Positions 39,971-51,062 of a stretch of DNA of 64,000 nt are shown in pieces. The DNA lies in contig OZ025739.1 of the NCBI GenBank assembly GCA_964019335.1, positions 62,001 through 126,000 of the forward strand. Direction: 5' to 3'. A model generated the notes under the pieces. That model was not told where the DNA came from. It saw only the letters and a program-made list of their open reading frames with translations, and searched no databases. How positions within the stretch are numbered: position 1 is the stretch's first letter; the number at the start of each line of letters is the position of its first letter. Position numbers and translations under genes: made by a program. The DNA is from Diplonema japonicum (Eukaryota > Euglenozoa > Diplonemea > Diplonemida > Diplonemidae).

Positions 39971-40273
39971 ATGGCGGTGTCCATCCGTGTAGCTCTATCT
40001 CCAGTGGAGGAGGAATTCGACTGGTACACCACATTCACTGTTGACGGTCCACGACGGAATCGTGTTATCGGTGCGACGGGGAAATCAACGATCGTGTGTT
40101 GTTTTTTTATAGCAGGTGTTTCTCCTCCTTCCACACCGACGTGCGAGATTTGAAAACCCGATGTTCTGTCGAAACGTTTGATGTTCTTTGACGGAAGGAA
40201 GCCTTGGGCATGTTGGCGGAAAGAAGACCCTCAAATCTGCGAGTTCAATCGCCGGGTGGAAAAAAAAGTTTAA
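39971..40273 (+). pseudogene. coding-like stretch with one in-frame TGA (pseudogene, selenoprotein or spliced gene)
   Basis: From the ATG at 39971 a complex frame reads VSIRVALSPVEEEFDWYTTF onward, meets TGA at 40151-40153, and the same frame then continues SKRLMFFDGRKPWACWRKED to a TAA at 40271. A Cys lies three codons before the TGA (CEI-TGA). A second frame between them (FHTDVRDLKTRCSVETFDVL) also looks protein-like and could be reached by a 20-base GT...AG segment (GTGTTG...AGCAG, about 40100-40119), but then needs another shift to rejoin. No family recognised and no SECIS seen. Confidence 0.35.
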
Positions 40274-40386
40274 ATCACAGACTACCCCCCCCCCCCCCCC
40301 CCCTATCGTGTTTTTTTTCTAAGACATTACCATGGATCTTTTTTTTTTTTTTTTCGAAAAAAAAAAATATTGTAAAACCAAGATAT

Positions 40387-41535
40387 ATGGAATGCTTGCC
40401 TCCACGGCCGCCAAAACAATGGTGTTCCAAGCTGGGTGAGGAACACTGCGAGGCGTCCCAGCACATGACGGAGGTCAACAAGGAGCTGCGGGAGATCGCG
40501 GGGATGCGAGACGAGGTTCTGGGGTCGAAAAAAACTCGTGCCCCGACCCTCACGGAGTGCTGCACGGAGGCGAGGATGGTGGTCGGGACGAGGGACGGCG
40601 AGGCCGTCTTCAACATGATCGACACAAACGGCGACGGCACACTGTCGCCAATCGAGATCCGCAGATTTCTAAAACACAACACAAACCTCAAGAAAGAGAT
40701 ACGCAAACTGAGCAACCGGCAGAACCAAAGCATCCACCACGCGCTACCCCTCATCGACACGAACGGGACCGACAACATCAGCATTCACGAGTTTGTAGGG
40801 TTCTTCACACCGTTTTTAACACACCCGTCGGCCGTTAAACTGTTCCACACCATCGACACCGACAACAAGCGGCACGTAACGATGTTCGAGATGAACCGCT
40901 TCTTCAACGGAAGCACGACGTTCAGCTCTGTTTTGTTTCAAGCGTTTCGATGCAAGTTGAAAGAGTGCTGGAAGGGTTTTCTAAACTGTGTGAGCGTGAC
41001 CAAACATCAATTCCTCGCTATGTGGGCTGCATCCGGTTTAGGATACACTTCGGCAGTAACACAGGTTCAAGAAAGCGTTCCTGAGAAATTACAGGCCAAG
41101 GTGACCTCGTGCTATGAGACAAGGCTGCATTTTCAAGCGATGGAGCTTGCAAAGACAAGAAAGTCATACTCAGGATATAAAGACATTTCAAAACGAGTCA
41201 AAAAGGTTCAAGACGAAGCTCTTACGAACAGTGAGGCCTTCTTCGCCGCCGCAGGTATCTCTGAAGATATCAGTGTGTGTTCCACTGAAGGCATCGCCCG
41301 TGATCACCTCTGTCGGCAGCAAGCTTCTCATCATAAGTTTCTTATGAGGCAGTTTTTATGCGGAAGGCCTCGTGCTCAGACTGCTTATCTGTCTCAGCCC
41401 GTGTCTGTGTTTACCGAACAGGGGGTACCTGATATACCTCTTTCTGGCCCTTTGGACAGCAGCCGTTACAAGGAGAAGTGTCGAAGGTACACCAGATTCA
41501 ACGCTCGATATTTAAAACGTCCAATGACCGGGTAA
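40387..41535 (+). CDS. EF-hand protein (382 aa)
   Basis: Three EF-hand loops: Asp79 (DTNGDGTLSPIE, complete), Asp124 (DTNGTDNISIHE, mostly complete) and Asp157 (DTDNKRHVTMFE, weaker). The N-terminal 50 residues contain a helical stretch with four Cys; the region after 190 is basic and helical (MELAKTRKSYSGYKDISKRV) and the last 60 residues are Arg/Tyr-rich (RYKEKCRRYTRFNARYLKR). Arrangement resembles protist flagellar or cytoskeletal calcium-binding proteins, but no ortholog is recognised. Start is the first ATG after a long A/T-run leader; upstream in-frame sequence is homopolymeric. Confidence 0.7.
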   Translation: MECLPPRPPKQWCSKLGEEHCEASQHMTEVNKELREIAGMRDEVLGSKKTRAPTLTECCTEARMVVGTRDGEAVFNMIDTNGDGTLSPIEIRRFLKHNTNLKKEIRKLSNRQNQSIHHALPLIDTNGTDNISIHEFVGFFTPFLTHPSAVKLFHTIDTDNKRHVTMFEMNRFFNGSTTFSSVLFQAFRCKLKECWKGFLNCVSVTKHQFLAMWAASGLGYTSAVTQVQESVPEKLQAKVTSCYETRLHFQAMELAKTRKSYSGYKDISKRVKKVQDEALTNSEAFFAAAGISEDISVCSTEGIARDHLCRQQASHHKFLMRQFLCGRPRAQTAYLSQPVSVFTEQGVPDIPLSGPLDSSRYKEKCRRYTRFNARYLKRPMTG

Positions 41536-41704
41536 AAAGGAGGTTGGAAAAGGACGAAACGACTATTCTTTCCAGATTGGTCCTTAGACTTTTTTTTTTT
41601 TTTTTTTTCTCACAGTTTTAACGGTTTTTTTCTTTTTTTTTTTTTTCCCGCCTGTCTTGTGATTTAAAAAAAAAAAAAAAGGAGAGGGGACAAAAAAAAT
41701 AATA

Positions 41705-44050
41705 ATGATTGTGGAAAAAAAACTATATTTCGAGAATGAAAAACCGAAACATGTAGCGCTGCACCCGTACCTGCCGGTGGTAGCGGTGGTGATGAAGCAC
41801 GATATGCAAGTGACGGTCTTTGACTACGCTGACGAGGCGGTCATGCTGCAGATAAACGTGGAGACCCTCCAAGAAGAAAAACTCGAGCGCCAAGTAGGGG
41901 TCTTCTCAGAGACACAGGAACGCACCCGCTTCGGGGAAGTGAAACACGTCGCGTTCATGGACTGCGTGTGCTCCTACTGGTCGATGCGCCCTCTGCACGG
42001 AATGAGCCCCGCCGACGTCGCAAGAATGCTAAAAAACCGCTTGTACAAAATGGAAGAAGAAAACATTCTGCTAATCTCCGAATTCCGCGTCTCGGTCGTC
42101 CCATACCGGAGATCAAACCTCCACTACAAATCTGTCCGCGACAAGTCCCACAACGAGGTTGCTGGAGGAAGAACCATAACATGCGGTACCCCATTGTACT
42201 CATCACCCGTGATAGCAGTGGGGAACACAGACGGTGGTGTAAAACTATGGAACATCGAAACAGACCACATAGGCAGCATGCTCGGTGTGTTCAAACACTC
42301 GGTAACGTGCTTGCAAGCAGTCCACACAGACATGGAACAGATAATCGACCAAAAGGTATTATTACTCGCGGGGTCTGTGGAAGGTGGCGTCACCTGCATG
42401 ATGATCGACCCTGCAAAGCAGTCATCGTTCGTGTCAAAATGGACATTAAAAATCGGCGATTCCATCATACACACCATCGAACCCCACACAAGCACGAAAA
42501 ACGTATCCTTGGCATCCGTCACCACCTCCTTGGGGATATTTGTCGTGGACGTAGACACGGGGTCGGAAACGGCGAAAATTAAACTCCCCAAAAAACACGG
42601 TGTTACACCTGTCTCGTCAGCACCTTGCAATGATTTCTGGGTCGTGGCGTACGAGTTCAACCATGTGTACACCGCGGGCAGCGATTCTTCACACCCGTTG
42701 ACAGAGATTATCGACGTGTCGCAGTTTCTCAAAAAGAAAGAAGTGCACATATACAACGTCACAGCGCATCCTTTAATCCACGAACGGATCTTCGTTTCCA
42801 CCAACGCAGGCCTTCTCAACCTCCGTTTGAAAACAAAAAAAACCAACGAAAACGTAATCGGCTGCAGCACCGGCGACATAATGTCCTGCATAGCCATATC
42901 CGGGCATAAGATAAAAGGACACGGGATCGAACTTAACGGAGCAGGGCGATTCCCTGGTTTTGAGGTCCGTGGGACGGGCAAGGTTACAGGGATTGCTGAG
43001 ACGTACGATGGTGTCCTGTGCATCGCGGAAGAAATTGATAATAAAATCAGTATATTCAACGGAGTGACAGGTGACGTCATCTCAACTCTAAAAGGTTCCG
43101 CACCTGTCTGGCATTGTTCGCGTCAAACCTTCGCTGTCATCGTTGACGGGAACATCCAAACGTACGATCTTATCGATTCGCAGCCCTACCCGACCACGTC
43201 TGCCCCGATCCCGAAGAACGCCACGAAGCTGTTCGGCGGGAAATGGGTCGGGTTGGCCACGCAAACTCACCTGAAATTCCTGTCGTGGGAAACCTTAAAA
43301 CCCATCACAGACCCTTTACCCGTCCCACCGTACCTAAAATGGGACCCTCAAGGGAAATACTGCGCGTTGTGCTACTCCGAGGCAGGTTTTGTATACGTGT
43401 TAACAGCAAAGGACGGTATCCTCCAACATCACTGTTGCATTCATCTGGAAGCTACAAGCTGTCTGTGGGTGGAGGGGACCTTGTTCATCGACACCGGCAC
43501 ACACCTGTACATTGTGTACCCGTACCAAGACGGTTACGACTCGGAGCTTCTTGCAACAACTGATGCAAGAAGTTTTTATGACGCTACTGAAATGGAACGC
43601 GAAGGCTCGCAGGGTGGGGAAGAAGGTGGCTTGCTGTTGCGGCCCAGCGGGGGGCTGGCGTTTTTAGGCCTTCTCGGCGATACTTTGTGCATGAGCGATC
43701 TACATGGCCGGGTACACGGGTTCCGTCTTTCTCACAGCATGAAATGGAAATGTTACGCACAAGCAGGTGTTTGCGATCAAGCGCACGCCTCTGCCCCTGC
43801 GTCTGAACTCGCTTCGTTCCTCGCACACCGTGATCTTGCACGAATACCCCCTGCTGTTTCTGCCACCGATCGTGCCTCGCTCTGCCTCTCTCTGAACCTC
43901 TACACCCAAGCTTCCCGTTCCATCGCCGAAGCTTGCAAAACCGACCTTTCCGAACTCGGCGTTCCTTCTGGCTCGCTGTTTGGTGTACTTGCCACCCTCG
44001 CCAATAAGTCGGAGGACGATGAGTGCGTGCAAATTGCTATTAATAGCTGA
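41705..44050 (+). CDS. WD40 beta-propeller protein, coat-subunit-like
   Basis: 781 residues. N-terminal propeller blades are recognisable: VALHPYLPVVAVVMKHDMQV, then PVIAVGNTDGGVKLWNIETD (G-G-x-x-x-x-W-x-x-x) and VLLLAGSVEGGVTCM. A second propeller and a short helical end follow (AHRDLARIPPAVSATDRASL). The order of two propellers followed by helices, and the segment HHCCIHLEATSCLWVEGTLF resembling the CTIHE...SGAWDE region of alpha-COP, suggests a vesicle-coat subunit (COPI alpha or TSET TTRAY type), but the helical part is much shorter than in those. Orthology uncertain. Intron-free. Confidence 0.55.
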   Translation: MIVEKKLYFENEKPKHVALHPYLPVVAVVMKHDMQVTVFDYADEAVMLQINVETLQEEKLERQVGVFSETQERTRFGEVKHVAFMDCVCSYWSMRPLHGMSPADVARMLKNRLYKMEEENILLISEFRVSVVPYRRSNLHYKSVRDKSHNEVAGGRTITCGTPLYSSPVIAVGNTDGGVKLWNIETDHIGSMLGVFKHSVTCLQAVHTDMEQIIDQKVLLLAGSVEGGVTCMMIDPAKQSSFVSKWTLKIGDSIIHTIEPHTSTKNVSLASVTTSLGIFVVDVDTGSETAKIKLPKKHGVTPVSSAPCNDFWVVAYEFNHVYTAGSDSSHPLTEIIDVSQFLKKKEVHIYNVTAHPLIHERIFVSTNAGLLNLRLKTKKTNENVIGCSTGDIMSCIAISGHKIKGHGIELNGAGRFPGFEVRGTGKVTGIAETYDGVLCIAEEIDNKISIFNGVTGDVISTLKGSAPVWHCSRQTFAVIVDGNIQTYDLIDSQPYPTTSAPIPKNATKLFGGKWVGLATQTHLKFLSWETLKPITDPLPVPPYLKWDPQGKYCALCYSEAGFVYVLTAKDGILQHHCCIHLEATSCLWVEGTLFIDTGTHLYIVYPYQDGYDSELLATTDARSFYDATEMEREGSQGGEEGGLLLRPSGGLAFLGLLGDTLCMSDLHGRVHGFRLSHSMKWKCYAQAGVCDQAHASAPASELASFLAHRDLARIPPAVSATDRASLCLSLNLYTQASRSIAEACKTDLSELGVPSGSLFGVLATLANKSEDDECVQIAINS

Positions 44051-44177
44051 TCGGCGGGAAAAAAGAAAAAAAAAAGAAGTGTTTTTTTTTTTTTTTTTTT
44101 GACAGGGAGGACAAAGAGTAGTGAGCCTAAAACATCTATAAAAAGAAAGCACTAAAAAAAAAAAAAGTCAAAATAAA

Positions 44178-47100
44178 ATGTCGGGGAAAGAGAAGCCGCA
44201 GTACACAACAGGTGGGAAGATGATCAGGAAGGCGGCCCTGCCCACACATGAACAAATGAAAGCATCGCTCCCTGCAAGAATGTCGCCGACAGGCAGAAGG
44301 AGTTTAAAAGAAGGAGGCAACGGCGAGAGCGACAACGTGAGGGTGATGGTAAGAGTGCGACCCTTTTCAGACGCTGAAATCAAGATAGCAGAGGAAGGAG
44401 GTGAGTACATGCAAAGCGTAATCGACATGCCGAGAATGGATCAGGTTGTGTACCTGGATCACTTGAATGACTACCAGGTGAAGAACGGATACAATTTTGA
44501 CAAAGTATTCTGGTCTTGTACACAGCAGGCATCGGGCTCTGGTTTCGCAACTCAAAATGATGTCTTCCACACCACAGGTCGTTCTGCCCTTGAGTCAGCA
44601 TGGGATGGGATCAACTCCTGCATCTTTGCCTACGGGCAAACCGGTTCAGGTAAAACCCACACCATGATGGGCGATCCTTCGCAAATCGCTTCTGAGGAGG
44701 GATGCGATGAAGAGTTGATCGGGGTGATCCCCCGGCTATGCAGGGAACTTTTCAACAACCTAGACGAGCGAAAGGAAACCTCCGAGAAGGCCGGCATGCG
44801 CAAGGAAATCGAAGTCGAGGTTCGTTTCCTCGAAATCTACAACGAGAAGGTCCGCGATCTTCTCCTCAACGCGCAGTTAGAGGACTGCGAGCAGTTCAAA
44901 GAACACATCAACATGAAAGGCCAGTCCATCGATCCCGACGACCTCCGCATCCGTGAGCACCCCATCACAGGCCCCTACGTGCATGGCATCACCGTCTTCA
45001 AACCCAAATCCTATGAGCAGATCATCGACCTCATCAACCAAGGCAACCAGGAGCGTTCCACCGCTGCCACCAAACTGAACGACAGGTCGTCTAGATCGCA
45101 CGCTATGTTCAGAGTATGTTAGAGAGGGAAAAGAAAAAAAAAAAAAAAAAAAAAAAAAAACGCGCAGATCACGCTCACCCAGACCACCATTGTCCTGCAA
45201 GAAAGGGTTGGGATCGGCGGCCCCAAGACGGTATGGCTACCTTGGACACCTTCTTACATTCTTACAATCACAGCTTACCAGCGAGAGGCGCTCGAACATG
45301 AACCTTGTCGACCTCGCAGGTAGCGAGAATGTGAAGAGATCCGGTGCGGCAGGCGCCACGCTAGTTGAGGCACAGAAGATCAACCTGTCGCTCACTACCC
45401 TGCGTCGGGTCATAGACGCTCTTATCGACAACAAGGCCGCCTCTGTGGTGCCGTACAGAGACAGTACGCTGACGTGGCTGCTCAGACAGGACTTGGGCGG
45501 CAATGCGAAGACCTTCATGTTGGCCACGGTGAGCCCGCACTTCACGAACGCTCACGAATCGTTCAGAACGCTGGAGTACGCGATGCGAGCGAAGAGCATA
45601 GTCAACGTAATCAGGGTGAACGAGGACGACACCGCCAAGCTGATCAACGACCTCGAGAAGCGTATTAATGAAGCGCAACAAGGCATCAACGCAGGCACCG
45701 CGTCCAATGAGGAACTCGAACTGTTACACGCGAACCTCGCTGACGCCGAGCACGCCAAGTACCTCCTCGAACAACGATACAACAAGATCGCCGCAGAGGC
45801 AGAGGCATACAAGATCGACCTCGAACGGACAAAAGAGAAACAAGTCGCACAAGCGTTCAAAAACGCAGTTGTGTTAAACCTAACCCGCGCCAGGCTCAAG
45901 GCGGCGCAGGAAACCATCGAATCGAAGGACAGCGAATTAAAATCCTACAATGCGAAGGTGAAGGCCGCCGGGCATTCGGACGTGAACGAGATGGCAGGCT
46001 CGCTGTTAGGACACAGAGAGCTGCTGGAAAACCTGTTGAAAGATAAAGAGGAACTGAAGAACAAGTCCGAGCGGTTAAAACAACAGGAACAAGAACTGCG
46101 AACAGCCCTAGCGAAGGAACAGGACGAACTGGAAAAAGAGAAAACGGCAAAGAAAGACCTGGAAGCAAAGGGGGCATCGCAGACATTGGAAACAACAATG
46201 CTAAACGACAGGGTCACCGAACTGACGGAAAGGACGGAGTTGCTACTGAGGGAACACGAAAACGAGAAGCGACGTGTGAAGCAGCACCACGATGGGGAAC
46301 TGACGGCCATCGTGCAGGAAAGCGAGGACATGATGAAAACACTGCAAGACAAAGAGGACAAACTGCACCTCCAAATGCAGGAGGAGAAGGACAAATGCAG
46401 AAGGGAGCTGAGATCTGCAAGCTATGACGCAGAATACCAGCAGAGACTACTCCACACCGACATCGAAAGGCTGAGAAAGGAGCTTCTAGAAGAAAGGGAA
46501 GCGCATGAAAAGACAAAACAACTCCTAGAAGACGAGAAAGCAAGAGTTCTTTACGAAAAGAACGAACACGCGCTCACGAAGCAAACCCACGACGCTAAAA
46601 TAGCACAAATGGAAGAAGACATGAAAGATCTAATCGAACACGCAAGACAGTGCGACAAGGACTACAGCGAAAAAGTCAAGGAAAAAGAGGAAATGCAGAA
46701 ATTCTTCGGCAGTGTGGAGAAACGGCAGTCTGCCATGGACGGTCTTTATGAAGACGTGGTAAAGGTGATGACAGAACTGCAAGCCAACGAAGGGATACCG
46801 AAGGAATGGACCATGAAGGACGTGAAGGAGATGTTGAAGATGTTCAAAGCGTACAAAAAGGATTACAGGAGCAACAAACCGAACAAAGAGAAGCTTAGAC
46901 AGATGCTACGAGCAGACCCTGGACGGCGGGGCGCAGACCGCATGAGAGAACTACTCTCCACAGGTGTTTCATCCGAGCTACCTGGCGTCCAGGTGATCAT
47001 GGACGGCATCAAGTGCCCAGAACTCCCTCCACGAAGGTCTAAATCACCCCATCAAACCCACTATGACCCTGAGGCAAACTCACCTACTGAAGCTGATAAG

Positions 47101-47259
47101 ATGCCTTACTTAAGCGACTCGCCCACCGCCGCGCCCTTGTATCCTCAATCTGCATTTGGAAGGTACCCCACATACAATGCTCCAGGGGTTAGAAGCTACT
47201 CCAGGGAGCGTTCGCGAGAGAGATCGAGGACTCCAACAGGAGTTAGGTATGGGATTTAA

Positions 47260-47295
<36 letters not shown>

Positions 47296-47531
47296 TCTCC
47301 TGTCTCCCCAGTGAACCTCAACGGGACAAGCAAGTCACCGCAGCAGGGTAAGTACCGGTCTCCAAAGCGTGAAGGTTCTAGTTCCCCCCGGTCGCCTCGT
47401 CCTTCTTCCCCTCGAGGGAAAACAACAGGAACTAAGTATGTGGGAAAAAAAAAAGGGATGGGGATGATTTTTTTTTAAAAAAAAACTTTTTTTTTTGTAG
47501 GGGCGTGAAGAAAGTCAAGAAGCATCACTGA
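44178..47531 (+). CDS. kinesin, probably kinesin-3 type; join(44178..45113,45168..45230,45274..47246,47295..47435,47501..47531)
   Basis: 1047 residues in five exons. Motor domain at about 52-440: VRVMVRVRPF, P-loop GQTGSGKT (153-160), switch I NDRSSRSH, switch II VDLAGSEN and LRQDLGGNAKT. FDKVFWSC and FAYGQTGSGKTHTMMG resemble kinesin-3. A coiled-coil tail (about 460-900, repeated LEKEKTAKKDLEAK-like heptads) is followed by a Ser/Pro/Arg-rich basic end, encoded by the last two exons (RSPKREGSSSPRSPR, KKVKKHH). No FHA or PH domain is visible. Introns 1-4 start GTATGT, GTATGG, GTATGG and GTATGT; without them the motor would be interrupted by a stop at 45119. The 43-base intron at 45231 lacks a long homopolymer. 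Confidence 0.85.
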
Positions 47532-48326
47532 TTTTTTTTTGTCTCCCACAACCGCAAACACCCGAAAAAAAATAAATCAGAAACGAAACGAAAAGAAAGA
47601 AAGAAGAAAAAAAAAAAGAATTCTGCGGCAGCGTAGTGAATACTTCTGAGCTCTAGGCTTCAAAAGTACATGCGTTATGTCGCATTGGAGGGGGTTTTTT
47701 TTTTATTCAGGGAAATATTAGTGGGTTGCTTTGTTACTATAAATATGTTTTTTTTTTCCCTCTCTCTTTCATTTTTTTTTTGGAAAAAAAAAAGAACTGA
47801 ATAAAAAAGAAGAAAATGTTGCTCCCTGAAAAAGAACAGAAGGAGAAAGAGAAGACAGAAAAAAAAAAGCACACATAGAGCTTTTTGATCGCCAAAAAAA
47901 AAAAAAAAAAAAAAAGCAAGGGGATGAAAGGAAAGGAAAACAACGACAAAAAATGTTGTATTTTATGTTTGCCCCCCCCCCCCCCCCCCCCAATGTCTCT
48001 TTTTTTCCAAGGAAAAAAAGGGAAATCATACACTCGCAAAAAAAAAAAAAAGGAACTCCGTCGCCTTCCGGTTCAGTCCCCCTCCCCCTTGTATTTTTAA
48101 TTTTTTTTTCCCCCCTCTTTGTTTCCCCGACCCTTCAGTCAGAAAAAAAAAATGAAAAAAAAAATGAATGACTTTCTTCCTTTTTATTATCTCTCTTTTC
48201 GCACCCGTCTTCTTGTACGCCAGATATTGACTTATGTGGTTACTGATGCCAGTGTAATCTTCTTTTTTATTTTTATTTTTTTTTTGTTGCCCAGTATTCT
48301 ATATTTCATAACCCGTCAACAGGAAG
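47532..48326. other. intergenic, low complexity
   Basis: 0.8 kb of A/T/C runs, including a C tract (47973-47991). No gene. It ends TTCTATATTTCATAACCC then GTCAACAG before the next ATG, a plausible trans-splice acceptor. Confidence 0.6.
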
Positions 48327-51062
48327 ATGAACCAGATGGTGAGCACCACGAACATGGCCGCCCTGGAGAAGGAGGTAATTAAGCTGAGGCAAGAGCTTGG
48401 AAGCAAGGGGAGCCACGTGTCTGAGGCCGACCAACTTAGGGAGGAAATAAAAAAGCTGAAGAACACCCTAACCGCTGGTGGTAGTGTCGCTGGGTACGCT
48501 TGGCAACGCAGCTGGGCAGAAGAACTCCCCGAAGCCCCGCCTGACGCCATTTTCGGTCTGGCCGCTAAGTACAAATCAGACCCATCTCCTAAGAAGATAG
48601 ATCTGGTTGTTGGTGCTTACAGAACTGAAGAGGGTTCACCGTACCTTCTTCCTTCTGTCGCTGAGGCTGAAAGGCGTCTTGCATCTTCCAGGGTGAGGAA
48701 GGAGTATTCCCCCATCCTTGGGATTCCGTCTTTCCGACATGCCTCTGCTGCCCTTGTCCTCGGCAAGGACTCCCCTGCTCTCAATGAGGGGCGTGTTGCC
48801 ACCTGTCAGTCCCTCTCCGGGACCGGTGCTCTGAGCCTTGTCGCCAACCTTTATGCTCGCTTTGTTCCTATGGAGACGCCTGTCCTGCTTTCCAACCCCA
48901 CGTGGGCCAACCACAAGCAGATCTTCTCGCATGTTGGCTTCCGGAACTTTGTGAACTACCAGTACTGGGACCCCGTCAGCAGGGGTTTCAACTTCGAGGG
49001 AATGCTTCACGACGTCGAGGCTGCCCCGCAGAGATCCATTGTTGTGCTGCACTTATGCGCGCACAACCCCACCGGCTGCGACCCTACCATCGAGCAGTGG
49101 AGGGCCATCGGGAAGGTGTGCTGGGAGCGTCGCCACCACGTCGTCTTCGACAGTGCCTACCAGGGGTACGCAACAGGCGACCTGGAGAGGGACGCGTGGC
49201 CCGCGAGGTTGTTCGAGCGTGAGCTTGGTGTCGAGTTCTGCGTGACGCAGTCGTACTCCAAGAACATGGGGCTGTACGGGGAGCGGATCGGCGCCTTGGT
49301 GTACGTGTGCAAGACAAAGACATCAGTGCAGGCCATCGAGGAGCAGGTGAAGATCATCGCAAGGAGGTCGTACTCAAACCCCCCCATGCATGGTGCTCTG
49401 CTGGTAACCACCATCTTGGAAGACCCTGTGCTCTGTCAGCAGTGGGAAAGGGAGCTGAAGGCAATGTCCTTGAGAATCACGAAAATGAGAACCGAGCTGC
49501 GCAACGCGCTGGAGCACCTCAACGTCCCGGGGTCGTGGAAGCACATCACAGAACAGATCGGGATGTTCTCCTTCACAGGGCTCACCAAGCAGCAGGTGTC
49601 CGTCATGACCGAGAAGTTCCGCATCTACATGCTGCCCTCTGGGCGTGTGTCGATGGCGGGTCTCTCCAGCAAGAACATCATGTACGTGGCTGAGGCCATT
49701 GAAAATGCTATCGCGACGTACCCTATGAAGAACCCAAAGCAGGCTGTGAACCAGTTTGAGGCTCGTGAGGATGTGAAAAAGAGGCTGGATCCCTTCAGAC
49801 TGCCCTCGCCTTTGGGACAGTGGACGCAGCTTCCGACCACGCTCTCGTCGGACGCCGTCTTCGGCGCGTTAGAGTTATACAGGGCCGACCCCAGCCCCAA
49901 CAAGATCAACCTAGTCCTGGTGGCGGACGGAACCACATCCCGCGGTTCCTCTCCCGCTCTTCTGAACTCTGTTGCGCAAGCGGAGGTTCGCCTTGCCGAA
50001 GCAAGGGGGCAGAAGGAGTACATGCCCATTGATGGAACCGCTGATTTCCGTGTCGCCTCTGCGTCTCTCATTCTAGGCGAGGACAGCCCTGCACTGAGGG
50101 AGGGCAGGGTTGCCACGTGCCAGTCCATCAGCGGTACCGGCGCCTTGGGTTTGGTTGCGTCGTTTTTCTCGAAGTTCCTGCCCATCGAGACCACGGTGTT
50201 GCTCTCCAACCCTACATGGTCCAACCACAAGGACATCTTCGACTTCGCAGGGTTCCGGAACTTCCAGCACCACAGGTACTGGGACTCTGCGAAGAAGCGC
50301 TTCGACTGCAAGGGGATGGTCGAGGACATCGGGAGGGCACCGACGAGGTCCGTCATCATCCTGCAGCTGTGCGCGCACAACCCGTCCGGGATGGACCCGA
50401 CGAAGGAGCAGTGGAGAGAGATCGGGATGGCGTGCTGGGAGAAGAGGCACTACGTGGTACTGGACGCAGCCTACCAGGGGTATGCAACGGGCGACCTGGA
50501 GAGGGACGCGTGGCCCGCGAGGTTATTCGAAAGGGAGATAGGCTTAGAGTTCTGCATCACACAGTCATACTCCAAGCCTCTTGGTCTGTACGGGGAGAGG
50601 ATAGGATGCCTGTCGTACGTGTGCAAGTCGGCGAGAGCAGCAAGAGCGGTACAGTCGCAGGTGAAGGTTATCGTAAGGAGGACCTACTCGAACCCTCCAC
50701 TGCACGGGGCAAGGATCGTGAACACCATTTTGAACGACAAGGACCTCCTTGCACAGTGGAAGAAGGAGCTTCGCGCTATGTCAGACAGGGTCTGCAGGCT
50801 GCGCAGTGCGCTCGTTGCCGAGCTTGAGTCTTTGGGCACTCCTGGTGACTGGAGCTGCATGCGTAACCATATTGGGATGTTCTCTCTCACGGGCCTCACT
50901 CCCGTCCAGGTGGACAAACTCCGTAAAGAGCACCACATTTACTTGCTTCGCAATGGTCGACTCTCTTGGCCCGGCCTTACCGGCCAAGAGTCCGTGAACA
51001 CTGTCGCCAAGGCTATTGATGCTGTGGTCAGGCAGACCGCGGTCCCGAAGAGTAAAATTTAA
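48327..51062 (+). CDS. tandem fusion of two aspartate-aminotransferase domains
   Basis: 911 residues: a coiled-coil N-terminus (about 8-48, LEKEVIKLRQELGSK), then two full class-I PLP aminotransferase domains (about 55-480 and 495-900) about half identical to each other. In each I see the Trp stack (NPTWANH / NPTWSNH), Asn/Asp contacts (HNPTGCDP / HNPSGMDP; FDSAYQG / LDAAYQG), the PLP lysine (Lys312 QSYSKNMGLYGER; Lys750 QSYSKPLGLYGER) and the C-terminal substrate Arg (GRVSMAGL; GRLSWPGL). The substrate-loop motif is VVGAYR in the first, but degenerate (VLVADGTT) in the second. AspATs normally dimerise across the active site, so the fusion could be a covalent dimer. Confidence 0.85.
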   Translation: MNQMVSTTNMAALEKEVIKLRQELGSKGSHVSEADQLREEIKKLKNTLTAGGSVAGYAWQRSWAEELPEAPPDAIFGLAAKYKSDPSPKKIDLVVGAYRTEEGSPYLLPSVAEAERRLASSRVRKEYSPILGIPSFRHASAALVLGKDSPALNEGRVATCQSLSGTGALSLVANLYARFVPMETPVLLSNPTWANHKQIFSHVGFRNFVNYQYWDPVSRGFNFEGMLHDVEAAPQRSIVVLHLCAHNPTGCDPTIEQWRAIGKVCWERRHHVVFDSAYQGYATGDLERDAWPARLFERELGVEFCVTQSYSKNMGLYGERIGALVYVCKTKTSVQAIEEQVKIIARRSYSNPPMHGALLVTTILEDPVLCQQWERELKAMSLRITKMRTELRNALEHLNVPGSWKHITEQIGMFSFTGLTKQQVSVMTEKFRIYMLPSGRVSMAGLSSKNIMYVAEAIENAIATYPMKNPKQAVNQFEAREDVKKRLDPFRLPSPLGQWTQLPTTLSSDAVFGALELYRADPSPNKINLVLVADGTTSRGSSPALLNSVAQAEVRLAEARGQKEYMPIDGTADFRVASASLILGEDSPALREGRVATCQSISGTGALGLVASFFSKFLPIETTVLLSNPTWSNHKDIFDFAGFRNFQHHRYWDSAKKRFDCKGMVEDIGRAPTRSVIILQLCAHNPSGMDPTKEQWREIGMACWEKRHYVVLDAAYQGYATGDLERDAWPARLFEREIGLEFCITQSYSKPLGLYGERIGCLSYVCKSARAARAVQSQVKVIVRRTYSNPPLHGARIVNTILNDKDLLAQWKKELRAMSDRVCRLRSALVAELESLGTPGDWSCMRNHIGMFSLTGLTPVQVDKLRKEHHIYLLRNGRLSWPGLTGQESVNTVAKAIDAVVRQTAVPKSKI

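Noticed and set aside
41955-43080. Long antisense frame opposite the WD40 gene
   Set aside because: The + strand frame has propeller blade signatures; the antisense frame is a codon-bias shadow with no recognisable domain.
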